Made by a program: the position numbers and the translations under genes. From Streptomyces brasiliensis (GTDB lineage Bacteria > Actinomycetota > Actinomycetes > Streptomycetales > Streptomycetaceae), in assembly GCF_014647875.1 (NCBI RefSeq), contig NZ_BMQA01000001.1, positions 620,001-684,000 on the forward strand: a DNA stretch of 64,000 nt, given 5' to 3'. The notes under the pieces are model-generated. The model saw nothing but the letters and a program-made list of their open reading frames with translations, did not search any database and was not told where the DNA came from. Positions 64,000 to 64,000 of the stretch are shown one piece after another; within the stretch, counting starts at the first letter, position 1; every line of letters starts with the position of its first letter.

Positions 64000-64000
64000 G

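Overview
The window is from a high-GC actinomycete, almost certainly Streptomyces. Evidence: very GC-rich third codon positions, many GTG starts, leaderless-looking promoters, translationally coupled operons, abundant ECF/TetR/IclR/LysR/LacI/GntR regulators, a DUF574-type methyltransferase, a GGDEF-EAL protein resembling RmdA, and a fused LysX. From memory, the order UvrA-like, olsAB, sdh, LysR, rmdA, DUF574, repeat lipoprotein, secreted proteins, ECF sigma, Fpg resembles the S. coelicolor SCO09xx region; no alignment was possible. No tRNA, rRNA, CRISPR array, insertion sequence or prophage was recognised.

Layout. 1-2.5 kb: 3' end of a UvrA-like ATPase, then the ornithine-lipid acyltransferase pair (olsB-olsA). 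2.6-10.5 kb: a complete meta-cleavage pathway for a phenolic acid in two divergent halves (flavin hydroxylase, extradiol dioxygenase, C-C hydrolase with a TetR regulator; hydratase, acetaldehyde dehydrogenase, aldolase with an IclR regulator). 10.6-15.2 kb: a three-gene succinate dehydrogenase/fumarate reductase with a divergent LysR gene whose 3' end is followed by decayed tandem copies of itself. 15.2-19.1 kb: an SDR, an RmdA-like c-di-GMP enzyme and its coupled methyltransferase. 19.2-25.8 kb: a cell-surface module with a Yx(FWY)xxD-repeat lipoprotein, Pro-rich and Asn-rich anchored proteins, a class F sortase and a Tat-exported deacetylase. 25.9-40.7 kb: lysX, universal stress protein, amino acid permease, CapA-like lipoprotein, ECF sigma/unknown/anti-sigma trio, Fpg/Nei glycosylase, PAS-GAF-PP2C-kinase phosphatase, Pro-rich lipoprotein and a lipase-maturation-factor-like membrane protein.

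40.7-60.5 kb is a sugar-foraging region. An eight-gene operon encodes a ribose-type ABC transporter and the oxidative L-fucose route (mutarotase, dehydrogenase, lactonase, dehydratase, keto-deoxy-fuconate dehydrogenase) with a divergent FadR/GntR regulator. Next to it a six-gene operon encodes an oligosaccharide ABC transporter, a GH5-like beta-mannosidase, a secreted GH85 endo-beta-N-acetylglucosaminidase and a GH38 alpha-mannosidase, with a divergent LacI regulator. Together these look like a system that cuts N-glycans from glycoproteins, imports and trims them, and burns the fucose. The last 3.5 kb carry an amidase, a GNAT enzyme, a 57-residue unannotated small protein, a degenerate HD-domain protein and the 3' part of an SDR-like gene that runs off the window.
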